A stretch of DNA of 64,000 nt from UBA6522 sp965221035 (GCA_965221035.1 OZ244860.1:1550001-1614000), one strand, 5' to 3'. Counted from the stretch's first letter, positions 49,646 to 60,150 are shown. Made by a program: numbers and translations. The notes: generated by a model not told the origin, from the sequence alone.

Positions 49646-51214
49646 ATGGCGGCCAGGGCGCTCATGTTGCAGGGCACCGGCTCCGATGTCGGCAAGTCCC
49701 TCATCGTCGCCGCGCTGTGCCGGATCGCGTACCGGCGGGGTATCCGGGTTGCGCCGTTCAAGCCGCAGAACATGTCCAACAATGCGGCGGCATGCGCTGG
49801 TGGCGAGATCGGCCGTGCCCAGGCGGTACAGGCCCAGGCCGCCGGGCTCGCGCCCGAAGTGGATTTCAATCCCGTGCTGCTCAAGCCGGAGACGGACCGT
49901 CAGGCCCAGGTGGTCGTGCATGGCAAGGTCGTGGAGAGCATGGACGCCGCAGACTACGTATCGCAGCGCAATACGCGCCTGAGTGCCGTCATTGAAAGTT
50001 TCGAACGCCTTGTGGACGCCCATGAACTGATCATTGTCGAAGGTGCCGGCAGCCCGGCGGAAATCAATCTGCGGGCTGGCGACATCGCCAACATGGGTTT
50101 CGCACGGCGCTTCAACATCCCCGTCTGCCTGATCGGAGATATCGACAAGGGCGGTGTCATCGCCAGCCTGGTCGGCACTCAGGCCGTATTGGCGCCCGAA
50201 GACGCGTCGCTGATCAAGAGTTTCCTGGTCAACAAGTTTCGCGGTGATCCGCGGTTGTTCGACGACGGCGTCGCCGCCATTGAAGCGCGCACGGGATGGC
50301 CCTGCCTGGGCGTGATCCCCTGGCTTGCGGCCGCCGCCCAACTGCCTGCGGAGGATGCCGTGGTCCTGGCATACCCTGACAACGGCCCCCGGGAACGCCG
50401 AGAGCGGCCAGGCGACGCCCCGGCACAACTCGGCGATGGACGTGCGGGCGCCCCGGCACGACGCGGCGATGGACAGGCGGACGCGGGACGACCGCTCAGG
50501 ATCGTCGCCCCGATGCTCTCGCGGCTGGCCAATTTCGACGACGCCGATCCGCTGCGCTGGGAACCCGGCGTCGATTTCCAGTGGGTGCCGCCAGGGCGAC
50601 CACTGCCGCGCGATGCGGACATCATCATCCTGTTCGGCACCAAGTCGACCCTGGGTGACCTGTCCTTCCTGCGCGAGCAGGGCTGGCATCACGACATTCT
50701 TGCCCATGCCCGGGCAGGCGGCCGCGTGCTCGGGCTGTGCGGCGGCTACCAGATGCTGGGCACCGCCATTGCCGATCCGGACGGGATCGACGGAGCGCCG
50801 GGACGGGCGCCCGGCCTTGGCCTGCTCGACGTGCGCACGGAGATGACCGGACCGAAGACCGTGCGTCCCGTCCGGGGGCGCTGCGCCAACACCAGTTTGC
50901 CCGTGTCCGGATACGAGATCCACGCGGGCAGGACCTCCGGCGGCGATTGCGGGAGGCCATTGTTCGATCTCGATGGCCGGGCGGATGGCGCACGCTCCCC
51001 TGACGGCCTGATCGAAGGCAGTTACGTACACGGGGTATTCGGCAGTGACGAGTTCCGCCGCGCATGGCTGCGACGTGCGGGGGTCGGCGGCAACCCGAAT
51101 CTGGATTACGCGGCGGCGGTCGAACGGGCCATCGACCGATTGGCGGACGGCGTCGAACAGTCGGTGGACATCGAATCCCTGCTGGCCGGCGCGTCTCCTT
51201 GCCATGGAATCTGA
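49646..51214 (+). CDS. cobQ: Cobyric acid synthase CobQ
   Basis: The 522-residue amidase has the N-terminal ATP-binding domain (MLQGTGSDVGKSLIVAALCR, FKPQNMSNNAAACAGGEIGR) and a C-terminal class I glutaminase-like domain. The latter has the nucleophile Cys in LGLCGGYQMLG near 366 and the His in YEIHAGRTSGG and GSYVHGVFGSDEFRR. It amidates four side chains of adenosylcobyrinic diamide. Residues about 250-280 are a low-complexity insert from a 33-bp duplication. It lies 110 bases after btuD, in the riboswitch operon. Confidence 0.93.
   Translation: MAARALMLQGTGSDVGKSLIVAALCRIAYRRGIRVAPFKPQNMSNNAAACAGGEIGRAQAVQAQAAGLAPEVDFNPVLLKPETDRQAQVVVHGKVVESMDAADYVSQRNTRLSAVIESFERLVDAHELIIVEGAGSPAEINLRAGDIANMGFARRFNIPVCLIGDIDKGGVIASLVGTQAVLAPEDASLIKSFLVNKFRGDPRLFDDGVAAIEARTGWPCLGVIPWLAAAAQLPAEDAVVLAYPDNGPRERRERPGDAPAQLGDGRAGAPARRGDGQADAGRPLRIVAPMLSRLANFDDADPLRWEPGVDFQWVPPGRPLPRDADIIILFGTKSTLGDLSFLREQGWHHDILAHARAGGRVLGLCGGYQMLGTAIADPDGIDGAPGRAPGLGLLDVRTEMTGPKTVRPVRGRCANTSLPVSGYEIHAGRTSGGDCGRPLFDLDGRADGARSPDGLIEGSYVHGVFGSDEFRRAWLRRAGVGGNPNLDYAAAVERAIDRLADGVEQSVDIESLLAGASPCHGI
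50417..50482 (+). repeat. 33-bp direct duplication within cobQ
   Basis: Two copies with a 33-base period (both starting GCCCCGGCAC, at 50417 and 50450) differ at a few bases and encode two 11-residue units (APAQLGDGRAG, APARRGDGQAD). They lie in the linker between the two CobQ domains and keep the frame. Confidence 0.75.
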
Positions 51215-51217
51215 GAC

Positions 51218-52249
51218 ATGAAGATTGACTCCACCGTTCTGGAAGCATTCGGACTCGGCGGCGGCACGCCGGCGCGGCTCGAATCCGGACTGATCAACGC
51301 AAGCTGGCGCGTCGATACCCCGGCGGGGAAGAGCTTCGTCCTGCAGCGTGTCAACCCCATGTTCCCGGCGAGCGTCAACCGCGACATCGACGCGGTCACC
51401 CGGCACCTGCGGGCCAGGGGCATGCCCACGCCGCTGATCGTGCCGACCCGCGACGGCGACCCGGCGCTGGTGCGGGCGGGCGAAGTCTGGCGGGTGTTGA
51501 CGTTCGTTCCCGGCGTTTCAAGGGATACGTTGCAGAACTCGCGCCAAGCCGACCAGGCCGGTGCGCTGCTGGGACGGTTTCACCATGCCCTGGGCGATCT
51601 CGAACACGGCTTTTCCAAGCCTCGCATCGGTGTTCACGATACCGCCTCGCATCTCGCAAGACTCGGGCGCGCGCTTGGATCCCACGCCAACCATCCGCAA
51701 TTCGGCAGGGTCGGACCGCTCGGCGAACGCATCCTGGACATGGCCCGCGGAATTCCGGACCTGCCGCTGGACTGCGAACGGGTCGTGCACGGGGACCCGA
51801 AGATTTCCAATGTCATTTTCGATCCCGGCACTGATGATGCGATCTGCCTGGTTGACCTGGACACGGTGGCGGCCATGCCGGTCATTCTCGAACTGGGCGA
51901 CGCGCTCCGTTCCTGGTGCAATCCGCGGGGCGAGGACACTCGGGAAACCACGTTGTCCGTGCCCCTGTTCCGCGCCGCGCTCCGCGGCTATTCGCGCGGT
52001 GTGCCCGGCCTGCTGTCCGATGACCAGTGGCGGGCCCTGCCCGGTGCCATGCTGACGATCTGCATCGAGTTGGCGGCCCGCTTTGCGGCCGACGCGCTGC
52101 TGGAAACCTATTTCGGCTGGGATGCGACCCGCTTCGATAGCGCTTCGACACACAATCAGGTTCGAGCGGCCGGGCAATTGCACCTGGCCGAACAGGTCCT
52201 CAGCGAGCGAAAGTCACTTCAATGCGCGGTCGACGAATGCGTTGAATAA
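51218..52249 (+). CDS. Aminoglycoside-phosphotransferase-fold kinase (NahK-like)
   Basis: The 343-residue kinase starts with ESGLINASWRVDTPAGKSFV near 22, which is the NahK-type nucleotide-loop pattern. It has the catalytic loop ERVVHGDPKISNVIFD near 189 (HGDPKxxN) and the metal Asp in AICLVDLDTVAAMPVILELG near 212. Relatives phosphorylate small molecules such as N-acetylhexosamines or amino alcohols. It begins only 3 bases after cobQ, so it belongs to the riboswitch operon. A substrate in corrinoid side-chain or nucleotide-loop assembly (for example aminopropanol or threonine) is a possible, untested inference. Confidence 0.72.
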   Translation: MKIDSTVLEAFGLGGGTPARLESGLINASWRVDTPAGKSFVLQRVNPMFPASVNRDIDAVTRHLRARGMPTPLIVPTRDGDPALVRAGEVWRVLTFVPGVSRDTLQNSRQADQAGALLGRFHHALGDLEHGFSKPRIGVHDTASHLARLGRALGSHANHPQFGRVGPLGERILDMARGIPDLPLDCERVVHGDPKISNVIFDPGTDDAICLVDLDTVAAMPVILELGDALRSWCNPRGEDTRETTLSVPLFRAALRGYSRGVPGLLSDDQWRALPGAMLTICIELAARFAADALLETYFGWDATRFDSASTHNQVRAAGQLHLAEQVLSERKSLQCAVDECVE

Positions 52250-52280
52250 GCAAACCCCCGGGAACATCCTCGGGGACATC

Positions 52281-53153
<873 letters not shown>

Positions 53154-53168
53154 GGAGTGGGTCCTCGC

Positions 53169-53627
53169 TCAGCCTGAATCCCTCAAGGAGGCAGCGGCGT
53201 CCAAGGGAAATCGGCAATCCAACCCCGGGAAACGCCGGAAGTCATGATCGGCTGTATGCACTTCCGCATGGTGTTCAATCGCCAGCGCGGCTATCTGCGC
53301 GTCGGTTACCAGATTCCCGCCCGCCGACCCGGCAGCGGCAAGCAATTCAAGCGTCCGTTGAGTATGTTGCGCCGACGGGTAGAGCATTCGCGTGATCCGG
53401 CGTTCGTGCCATGACCGGACCACCCGCGTGGCTTGCGCCAGCGACAGTGGCTGGCTGAACGCACGTGCATTGGTTCCGACGCGGACAAATGCAAACACCA
53501 CGGGATGACAGAGTCCAACGGGGATGGAGCCATTCAGGCATTCCGACCACCAACGCACGGCGGCCTTGTGAAATGGGCTTGTCGAATCTGCCGCATACAA
53601 CAACAGGTTCGCATCCGGCACGATCAT
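53169..53627 (-). CDS. PIN-domain RNase toxin, VapC type
   Basis: The 152-residue PIN protein starts MIVPDANLLLYAAD (catalytic Asp) and has WWSECLNGSIPVGLCHPVVF near 27, typical of TA-family PIN domains, and DAQIAALAIEHHAEVHTADH then DFRRFPGL at the end. Its ATG overlaps the antitoxin stop by 4 bases. Expected to cut RNA when freed from the antitoxin. Confidence 0.87.
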   Translation of the reverse strand: MIVPDANLLLYAADSTSPFHKAAVRWWSECLNGSIPVGLCHPVVFAFVRVGTNARAFSQPLSLAQATRVVRSWHERRITRMLYPSAQHTQRTLELLAAAGSAGGNLVTDAQIAALAIEHHAEVHTADHDFRRFPGLDCRFPLDAAASLRDSG

Positions 53628-53908
53628 CCGGTTTGGGATTGTTGATTCAATCGGTGGGAGAGTTCAAGGAAGGCATCCGTTTCGATCTCGTGGTCAAGCG
53701 AATTGAGACGGTACGGATCGATCCCGGCCCGCAGTCCCATTGGAAACGACCGCTGGATGAAGGGTTCCGTGTCCGAACCGCACAGCAAGTCCTCCAGCCC
53801 GCGAACGACGGCCTCGTTCAGCGTCTTCTTGAAACTCCGTCCTCGCCGGCGCATGGCCTCGCGAAGCAAACGTTCAGTTTCCGGCTCCAATGTGACTGTG
53901 GTGCGCAT
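53624..53908 (-). CDS. Ribbon-helix-helix antitoxin (VapB/CopG type)
   Basis: The 94-residue protein begins MRTTVTLEPETERLLREAMR and continues RRGRSFKKTLNEAVVRGLED, the N-terminal strand and helices of a ribbon-helix-helix DNA-binding domain. A tail follows that would bind the toxin. The ATG at 53908 is chosen because the open frame upstream (to 54028) has no family match. It pairs with the PIN toxin by an ATGA overlap. Confidence 0.82.
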   Translation of the reverse strand: MRTTVTLEPETERLLREAMRRRGRSFKKTLNEAVVRGLEDLLCGSDTEPFIQRSFPMGLRAGIDPYRLNSLDHEIETDAFLELSHRLNQQSQTG

Positions 53909-54190
53909 GGAGACATCATGATGATCAATTTTTTTGCTGTCAAGGTGTTTTCCCACCTCGCGATTGCCCGCCTCATGTCGAGGGCTCGTTCCATCGGAAA
54001 GAACAACGGTGTCCGCGGCACGACACATTGATCGCGATGTCCCTGGTTGAATAGACTGGCCGGTGTCATTTGGACCGTCATTGGAATATCCAACCGAGTA
54101 CTTCGATGGGAACGATCCGCGCCACCGACCGCGACGGCTCAGTTTACGAACTGGCAGGTCGCGAGATTGAACTCACGATCGCCCCAGGCC

Positions 54191-54793
54191 ATGACTGACA
54201 AGGAGCTGTCGACGCGGTCCGATTCGGCAGGACCGGAGAGATTCTGGGATTTTTCGGTCCGAACCTACCGCCAGACGGGTGTTGCCGAAGCATGTCTCGC
54301 GCTGCAGAACCGTTACGGGCTGGACGTCAACGTGCTGCTGTTCTGCTGCTGGTTCGGCGCCACGCGCGGAACCCTGGACGAATCGACAATTCGATCGGTG
54401 CTGGAGTTCTCCGAACCGTGGGCCGATCAAGTGGTGCGACCGCTGCGGTTCGCCCGCACCTGGATGAAAACCACCGGATGCGCGCACCCCGGGGTTTCGC
54501 GCGACGATTGCATGCGGCTGAGGGAACAGATCAAGAATGTGGAGTTCGAGGCGGAATACCTGCAGCAGCGTACGCTGGAGGCACTGACCGGCAACGAGAT
54601 CAACATCCCTGCCCGCGAACACAAGGCCGGACGCTCTGCGATGGAAGCGAATGTGCGCGGCTATCTTGACCGCTGCGGCGTCACGCCGGACGCCGAGTCA
54701 CTGGACCGACTTGCCGTCATTCTGGATGCTGCGATGGGGTCGCGAAGCCGAAGCGTCGACAGCGCCATCTCGGATAGTGTCAACGGGCGCTAA
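54191..54793 (+). CDS. TIGR02444 / DUF2390-type protein
   Basis: The 200-residue cytoplasmic protein shows the family blocks FWDFSVRTYRQTGVAEACLA near residue 18, LQNRYGLDVNVLLFCCWFGA near 40 and RPLRFARTWMKT near 82. It is mostly helical. Function unknown. The ATG at 54191 begins directly before the domain; upstream sequence in this frame has no match. Its stop overlaps the stop of the convergent DUF6152 gene. Confidence 0.77.
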   Translation: MTDKELSTRSDSAGPERFWDFSVRTYRQTGVAEACLALQNRYGLDVNVLLFCCWFGATRGTLDESTIRSVLEFSEPWADQVVRPLRFARTWMKTTGCAHPGVSRDDCMRLREQIKNVEFEAEYLQQRTLEALTGNEINIPAREHKAGRSAMEANVRGYLDRCGVTPDAESLDRLAVILDAAMGSRSRSVDSAISDSVNGR

Positions 54794-55839
54794 TTGTCGG
54801 CCACCACGCAGTTATAGCGCTTGATTTGCTGTCCCGGGATCCAGTCCCAGTGCAGTTCGGCCATGACGACCGGCTCGGTGAACGTTTCGGGGTCGGTGGC
54901 GACCGCTGTCCAGTCCAGGCGCGTATCGCCCTCGCTCAACGTGAATCGTTCCACAATCTCGAATGCCTCGCTCTGGGGTATGCCCTGGTCGTTGAAATAG
55001 GGATAGTCGATTCGGCCTGTTTCCACAATCAGCGTGTCGCCTTCCCAGCGACCCGTGGAATAGCCCATCCTCGAATAGGGTGGGTCGGCTTCGGGATCTG
55101 CATTGAGGTGAATTGTCCGGGTATTGTCCCACTCCTCGATATGGAGGATGATGGTGTCGCCCTGATCAACGAACTCTATGGGAAAGGGCATGAGCATCGC
55201 CTCGGGCATTCCCGCCGGGATGCACTGTGCCGCGAGATCGTCGGTCTCCGGATTCCAGGCGTCCAGCGCGGCCTGGGCCGAGGGCGTCAGCGGATGAACC
55301 CTGGCCCACCATTCCCGCGCGTCCTGCCGCACCCAATGCCGGTCGCGGTTGGTCCAGACCCGAAAGATGCCCTCAGCGTCGGGGTCGTCCGCGGCGGACG
55401 GTCCGACTCCGGTTGATGCGGCGGAGGTGGCCGCCGGAACGTCGCCGTCGATCAGCCCGAAAGCCATGGCCGACTGCTCGTCCAGCACGTACGACCCACC
55501 GTTCGGCACCGCGATGAGCACCGGACGCACCTCGTCCGCGCGTCGGCTGGAGGGGTGCCCCGCAACCCTTATGCGGTCCCCGACGCCGACGATCGCCCCG
55601 TCGATGCCGGCACGCTCCATCTGGTTGACGGGGCCGCCTTCCGCGGTCCAGATCTTCTCGGCACCGTCTTCGTCCAGGGTCCGCACGGTGAGACGCACGT
55701 GCGGATTGCGCCAGAAGACATCGGTGACCTCGCCCTCGAACTCGACGATCTCGCCCGGGTCGTATACCAGCAGCGAATGATGCGCGGGCGCTGTGGCCGG
55801 AGCCAGAACCAGCAGTGTGCGCACGAGGTTCGTCGCCAT
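54790..55839 (-). CDS. Exported two-domain protein: DUF6152 plus C-terminal domain
   Basis: The 349-residue protein has a signal peptide ending TAPAHHSLL (HHS hallmark). The DUF6152 domain (GEIVEFEGEVTDVFWRNPHV, TLDEDGAEKIWTAEGGPVNQ) covers residues 20-120. The second domain covers about 150-345 (AQAALDAWNPETDDLAAQCI, YSTGRWEGDTLIVETGRIDY). It is the fused counterpart of the gene pair at 36439-37541. Function unknown. It is the last gene after a sulfatase and a TonB receptor on this strand, 38 bases after the receptor. Confidence 0.75.
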   Translation of the reverse strand: MATNLVRTLLVLAPATAPAHHSLLVYDPGEIVEFEGEVTDVFWRNPHVRLTVRTLDEDGAEKIWTAEGGPVNQMERAGIDGAIVGVGDRIRVAGHPSSRRADEVRPVLIAVPNGGSYVLDEQSAMAFGLIDGDVPAATSAASTGVGPSAADDPDAEGIFRVWTNRDRHWVRQDAREWWARVHPLTPSAQAALDAWNPETDDLAAQCIPAGMPEAMLMPFPIEFVDQGDTIILHIEEWDNTRTIHLNADPEADPPYSRMGYSTGRWEGDTLIVETGRIDYPYFNDQGIPQSEAFEIVERFTLSEGDTRLDWTAVATDPETFTEPVVMAELHWDWIPGQQIKRYNCVVADN

Positions 55840-55877
55840 TGAAAAATCCTCCGACGCCAGTCTACCCCAAAAGCAAC

Positions 55878-58274
55878 TCAGAACTCCTTGTTGAGCACGA
55901 GCGCCAGCATTCGCGGCGGCGCGCGGTCGGCATAGTTGATCAGGTTCGGAGCACGCCCTTGAGCCGGCCAGGGCCCGTGGAAGATGCCCCCGAACAGGAC
56001 GGCGCTCCGCTCATACACCTTGTCGGCCAGGTTGGTGCCTTCCAGTGACAGGGACAGCGCCTGCGCTGGCCAGGTCATCGTGATGCGGCCGTTCAGCAGT
56101 GCGTAGTCGGGCAATACGGTGAATTCGTCCCTGTTGACGTTGCCGAAACTGACCATGTCGTCCTGCCAGGTATAGTTCAGGCTGCTCCTGAGTTCTCCGC
56201 CCCAAAGATCCGCCGTGTGATTCAGCGCCGCGGCGTAAGAGTACTTGGGGGTATTGACAATCTGGTCCCGGGTGCCGAATGGGCCCGAAAGTATGGCATC
56301 GGTCTCGACGGCCTTCACATGCCCCACGGACAAGTTGAAGATCAGATCGTCGGTAAGGGCGAAGTCCAGATCCGATTCCCAACCGTCGCTCACGACATCG
56401 CCGAAACTTCTCAGGACCAGAATCACCGACCCGGTGGAAAAGTCGAGCTCGAATCCTTGCCGGTTTTGCTGATCCATGTCGAACAGGGTGAAATTCCATC
56501 GCAGGCGGCCGTCCATCCACGTCGAACGCAGGCCGATCTCCGTGCTGATCACCCTTTCGGGCGGCAGCGGCGCCAGCTCGTAATCGTCCGGATGGAACTG
56601 GGCCGGGTCGCTCGCCCCCCTGCCGGCCGGGTGCGAGTAGACACCGGCGCGGTAGGCCTTGGCATGCGCCGCATAGATCATGAGGTCGTCGTTGATCTGA
56701 TGGTCGAGCGCCACCCGGTAGTCGGTTTCCGTCCAGTTCTCGGTGTCGGTGTCGACCCAGGTGCAGTCTGGATCCCTGACCAGTACGTCGGCGGACGTGG
56801 CGGACGGTGTGGTGCAGTTGTTCCATCCCCTGATGTTGAAGTCGCCACTCTCCCATTCCTGGAACCGCGCACCGCCGTCTTCGTCCGTGTATCGGACGCC
56901 GAGCGTCAGACTCGTCGCATCGTTGGGGAAGTGGTAGCTACCCTGGGCGAATATGCCCAACGCCTGATACTGGAACGTGTCGAACCAGATGTCCCGGAAG
57001 TCCGCGTCGTTGTCCGGATTGTGGTTGCGGATGACCCATCGGTCCTCGGTTTCCTCGGCGTCGAAGTAGTTGATGCCCGACACCAGGTCGATCCTGCCGT
57101 CGGCCAGCACCGAATTGAGCACGGCCTCGACTGTCGTGGCTTCGGTCTGATAGGTCTCGTGCCGTATCTCTGCACCGTAGCCAAGCCAGTCCACCGCCCG
57201 GGAATTCCAGATGTCGTGCGTTCCCGCCGAGACCTTCAGGCTGTGGTCTTCGTTGAGGACCCAGTTGACGCTCGCGGTGATCTGGCTGTTGTCGGCGCGC
57301 GACCAGGTGTCGCAGCCCGAGTCCCAGTCTGGATCCATGTCGAACAGAAAGCAGAAGCCCGACTGCGAGAAGTCGTCGAGAATCAGCCGCTCATCGCCCG
57401 ACGTGAGCGCCGGCTGCCCGTTCATCACCAGCGCCCGGTTGAGCTGTCCCAGGTGGTTGGACAGCGGATTGATCAGTTCGACCGAGGTGATCGTCCGGGT
57501 TGACGGATCGCCCACGGCCTCTTCCAGGCGGTACTTGAAATCGACCGTCACGTCGTCGTTGGGTACCCATCGAAAGGCCAGGCTGCCGAGGGTATCGTCG
57601 ATGTCGCCCGTGTCGCCCTGGTCGCCGGGTACGCCCACTCTCTTGAAGTAACCGTCGCGATTCAGGCTCGCGACGTTGGCCTTCATGAAGAAGGTATCGC
57701 TGAGCGGGACGTTGACATCGAACTCCACATCGGCGCGCCCGAAGTTGCCAGCCCTCAATTCCGCATTGGCGTAGAACTCTTCGCTGGGCTTGCGCGTGAT
57801 GACGCGGATCGCGCCGGCGGTCGCGTTTCGTCCGAAGAGCGTCCCCTGCGGTCCGCGCAGGATTTCGATGGACTCGACATCGACGGCCCGCAAGGCATTC
57901 CGATTGGGGCTCGGGAAATAGACATCGTCGATGTAGAACGCCACCGCGGACTGAGTGCCCTGGCCGGTGATACCGCGAATATTGAAATTCGGGTTCGTCG
58001 CTCCCTGCGTCCTCGACGGCCTGATATTGAGATTCGGCGTGGCGGACTGGATGTCGAACATGTCGACGATAACCCGCTCCTCGAGCACCTCGTTCGAAAA
58101 GGCCGCCACCGAGAGGGGCGTGTCCTGAAGCGACGCCTCGCGGCGTTCAGCCGTGACGACGACCTCCTCGAGCGTCTGCGCGAAAGGCGCCGCGGGCGCC
58201 AGCATGGCCACGGCCGACCCGACTGCCGTAATCAATCGGCTGATCTTTCTGTCCACTGGAGTGTTTTTTTGCAT
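55878..58274 (-). CDS. TonB-dependent outer-membrane receptor
   Basis: The 798-residue receptor has a signal, the TonB box LEEVVVTAERREASLQDTPL near 35, and a plug with RPSRTQGATNPNFNIRGITG and IEILRGPQGTLFGRNATAGA. The barrel ends in MLALVLNKEF (terminal Phe). GGAGAG precedes the ATG by about 7 bases. It lies 141 bases after a sulfatase on the same strand, a layout seen in loci for sulfated compounds. The substrate is not known. Confidence 0.9.
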   Translation of the reverse strand: MQKNTPVDRKISRLITAVGSAVAMLAPAAPFAQTLEEVVVTAERREASLQDTPLSVAAFSNEVLEERVIVDMFDIQSATPNLNIRPSRTQGATNPNFNIRGITGQGTQSAVAFYIDDVYFPSPNRNALRAVDVESIEILRGPQGTLFGRNATAGAIRVITRKPSEEFYANAELRAGNFGRADVEFDVNVPLSDTFFMKANVASLNRDGYFKRVGVPGDQGDTGDIDDTLGSLAFRWVPNDDVTVDFKYRLEEAVGDPSTRTITSVELINPLSNHLGQLNRALVMNGQPALTSGDERLILDDFSQSGFCFLFDMDPDWDSGCDTWSRADNSQITASVNWVLNEDHSLKVSAGTHDIWNSRAVDWLGYGAEIRHETYQTEATTVEAVLNSVLADGRIDLVSGINYFDAEETEDRWVIRNHNPDNDADFRDIWFDTFQYQALGIFAQGSYHFPNDATSLTLGVRYTDEDGGARFQEWESGDFNIRGWNNCTTPSATSADVLVRDPDCTWVDTDTENWTETDYRVALDHQINDDLMIYAAHAKAYRAGVYSHPAGRGASDPAQFHPDDYELAPLPPERVISTEIGLRSTWMDGRLRWNFTLFDMDQQNRQGFELDFSTGSVILVLRSFGDVVSDGWESDLDFALTDDLIFNLSVGHVKAVETDAILSGPFGTRDQIVNTPKYSYAAALNHTADLWGGELRSSLNYTWQDDMVSFGNVNRDEFTVLPDYALLNGRITMTWPAQALSLSLEGTNLADKVYERSAVLFGGIFHGPWPAQGRAPNLINYADRAPPRMLALVLNKEF

Positions 58275-58415
58275 GAGTTCTCTCCTTGGGTTTTATTCCG
58301 AGGTTAGCATGTCCGTCTGTCCAAGGCCGCGGTTGAAGATCGTCGGCGCCCCGGTCAGTCCGCCGTAAATCACCAGGATCAAGCCCAGTGCCGTGGCGCC
58401 AGCGGAGCCGTCGCC

Positions 58416-59975
58416 CTACCGTAGGCGAGGAACGGCGTCGCGAAGCTCTTCGAAGGTGGCACGAGTTTCCCGATCAAGCGCATCCACTCCTTGCGCCAGG
58501 AGGTCGTTCGACTCGCGCGGATCGCGCTGCAAATCATAGAGCTGGTACGACTTGACCCGTTCGTCACGACTGCAAGGCACCGGGTTGTCCGCCGTGGGCT
58601 GAGGGTCTTCGACGCAGATAAAGCTGCGATTCTCGTCGAGGACGGTAACCAGGACGAGCTTGTAGCGGTCGTTGCGAATCGCCGTCGTCTCGCGGCCCCC
58701 GAAACGAGGCTGCTCGTGAAACGCGGGGTTGCCGCTGATGGCGCCGCCCTCTGCCAGGATGAACCTGCGGCCGGGAATCAGCTCGCCGCTCAACGTGGGC
58801 ACAACGCTGCGACCATTGATCACGACCTCCGGCGGAATCGACTCGGGTTTGCCCTGGGGTGTCATCTCCGCCCCGGCGAGTTCGAGCACCGTCGAGTAGA
58901 TGTCGCTGGTGTGGACGAGCGCTGCCGAACGCCGGCCCGGGTCCCGGATGTCCGCACTGGCAATGACCAGCGGAACGTGGATGCCACCCTGGTAGATGCT
59001 GCCCTTGCCGCGACCGTTCGGCACGACGGCCGGATCGGATAACGACGGCACGGTACCGTTGTCTCCGAGGAAGATCACCACCGTTTCGTCCAGATCGAGC
59101 GCCTCGATCAGGCGCCCCATCTCGGTGTCCATCGCCGAGACCATGGCGTTGAACACGAGTTGCGCACCGTTCGGATCATCCCGGGCCGGAACCCAGAGTC
59201 CTGCCTCGTAGCTGCCGAAGTACGTTTCGATCCGCCTGGCCAGCTCCGGGTCGACGAGGTTTTCCGGCGGCAACTGGAGCGGCTCGTGGGGCGCCTGGAA
59301 CGCCAGCCAGAGAAACCACGGCGAATCGTCGCGCTCCGATATCCAGCCAAGCGCCTGGTCGACTTCCCACGTGGTCATGTAGTTGCCGTGAAGGTGCCGG
59401 GGAACGGGTGCCTGCCGCGGACTCTCCGGAAACGTGACCCGCGCGCAGGCGGGTGCGCAGAGAAACGTTTCCAGGAACGTGCCCCAATAGGCGGCGACCA
59501 CATCCTGCGATACCGTTCCGGCGGGGCCGAAGCTGCGTTCACGGCCGGCGAAAAAATCAAACCCGGCACGTACCGGGCTGTCTCCGGTGCGCGCAAGGTG
59601 CCATTTTCCGACCAGGCCCGTGGCATAACCGAGCCTGCCCAACTGCCTGGGCAGGAAATAAGGGTATTCCAGTCGATCGTCAAAACCGGCCACAGGGGGC
59701 GCGATCACGCCGGTGATGCCGTTTCGCGAACCATGTTGTCCGGTGATGATGGTGGCGCGGGTCGGCGAACAACTCGGCGACGACCAGACGTTATCGTAAG
59801 TGACACCCGCAAGCGCCAGCGCCTCGATGACCGGCGTTGGCGGCACATAATCGCCAGAGGCGTAGAGCGAAGACTTGTCAAAACCGTAGTCGTCGGCGAT
59901 GACAAGCAGCATGTTCGGTTGGGCGCCGGCCCAACCGCCCCAACTCAATGCCAACAACGCGATTGCGGATCTCAA
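58416..59975 (-). CDS. Family S1 sulfatase, exported
   Basis: The 519-residue sulfatase has a short signal peptide (LLALSWGGWAGAQ) and the site Cys69 in SPSCSPTRATIITG (C-x-P-T-R, converted to formylglycine). Metal residues are in LLVIADDYGFDKSS and the later VVIFLGDNGTVPSL. The only start upstream of the signal is a TTG at 59975. Together with the TonB receptor and DUF6152 protein it forms a minus-strand cluster, perhaps for uptake of a sulfated compound. It is not closely similar to the lipoprotein sulfatase at 8552-10243. Confidence 0.87.
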   Translation of the reverse strand: MRSAIALLALSWGGWAGAQPNMLLVIADDYGFDKSSLYASGDYVPPTPVIEALALAGVTYDNVWSSPSCSPTRATIITGQHGSRNGITGVIAPPVAGFDDRLEYPYFLPRQLGRLGYATGLVGKWHLARTGDSPVRAGFDFFAGRERSFGPAGTVSQDVVAAYWGTFLETFLCAPACARVTFPESPRQAPVPRHLHGNYMTTWEVDQALGWISERDDSPWFLWLAFQAPHEPLQLPPENLVDPELARRIETYFGSYEAGLWVPARDDPNGAQLVFNAMVSAMDTEMGRLIEALDLDETVVIFLGDNGTVPSLSDPAVVPNGRGKGSIYQGGIHVPLVIASADIRDPGRRSAALVHTSDIYSTVLELAGAEMTPQGKPESIPPEVVINGRSVVPTLSGELIPGRRFILAEGGAISGNPAFHEQPRFGGRETTAIRNDRYKLVLVTVLDENRSFICVEDPQPTADNPVPCSRDERVKSYQLYDLQRDPRESNDLLAQGVDALDRETRATFEELRDAVPRLR

Positions 59976-60150
59976 TTCAAACCTGTGCGATTGGGTCCGT
60001 TACATTCCGGCCTCGCAAACTCCTTCGGCGACTGTCCCAGAAGGGGTTGGAGTTCGAATGACTTCGGGCCCTTAAGCCACACCTTCGAGCCGGAGCGCTT
60101 GTACTTTCCCGTGTGACATCCGCACATTGCTTTGACAACTTCTGTTCGCA

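Noticed and set aside
49589..51406. A 605-codon open frame on the minus strand opposite cobQ
   Set aside because: cobQ on the other strand has complete catalytic motifs; this frame has none.
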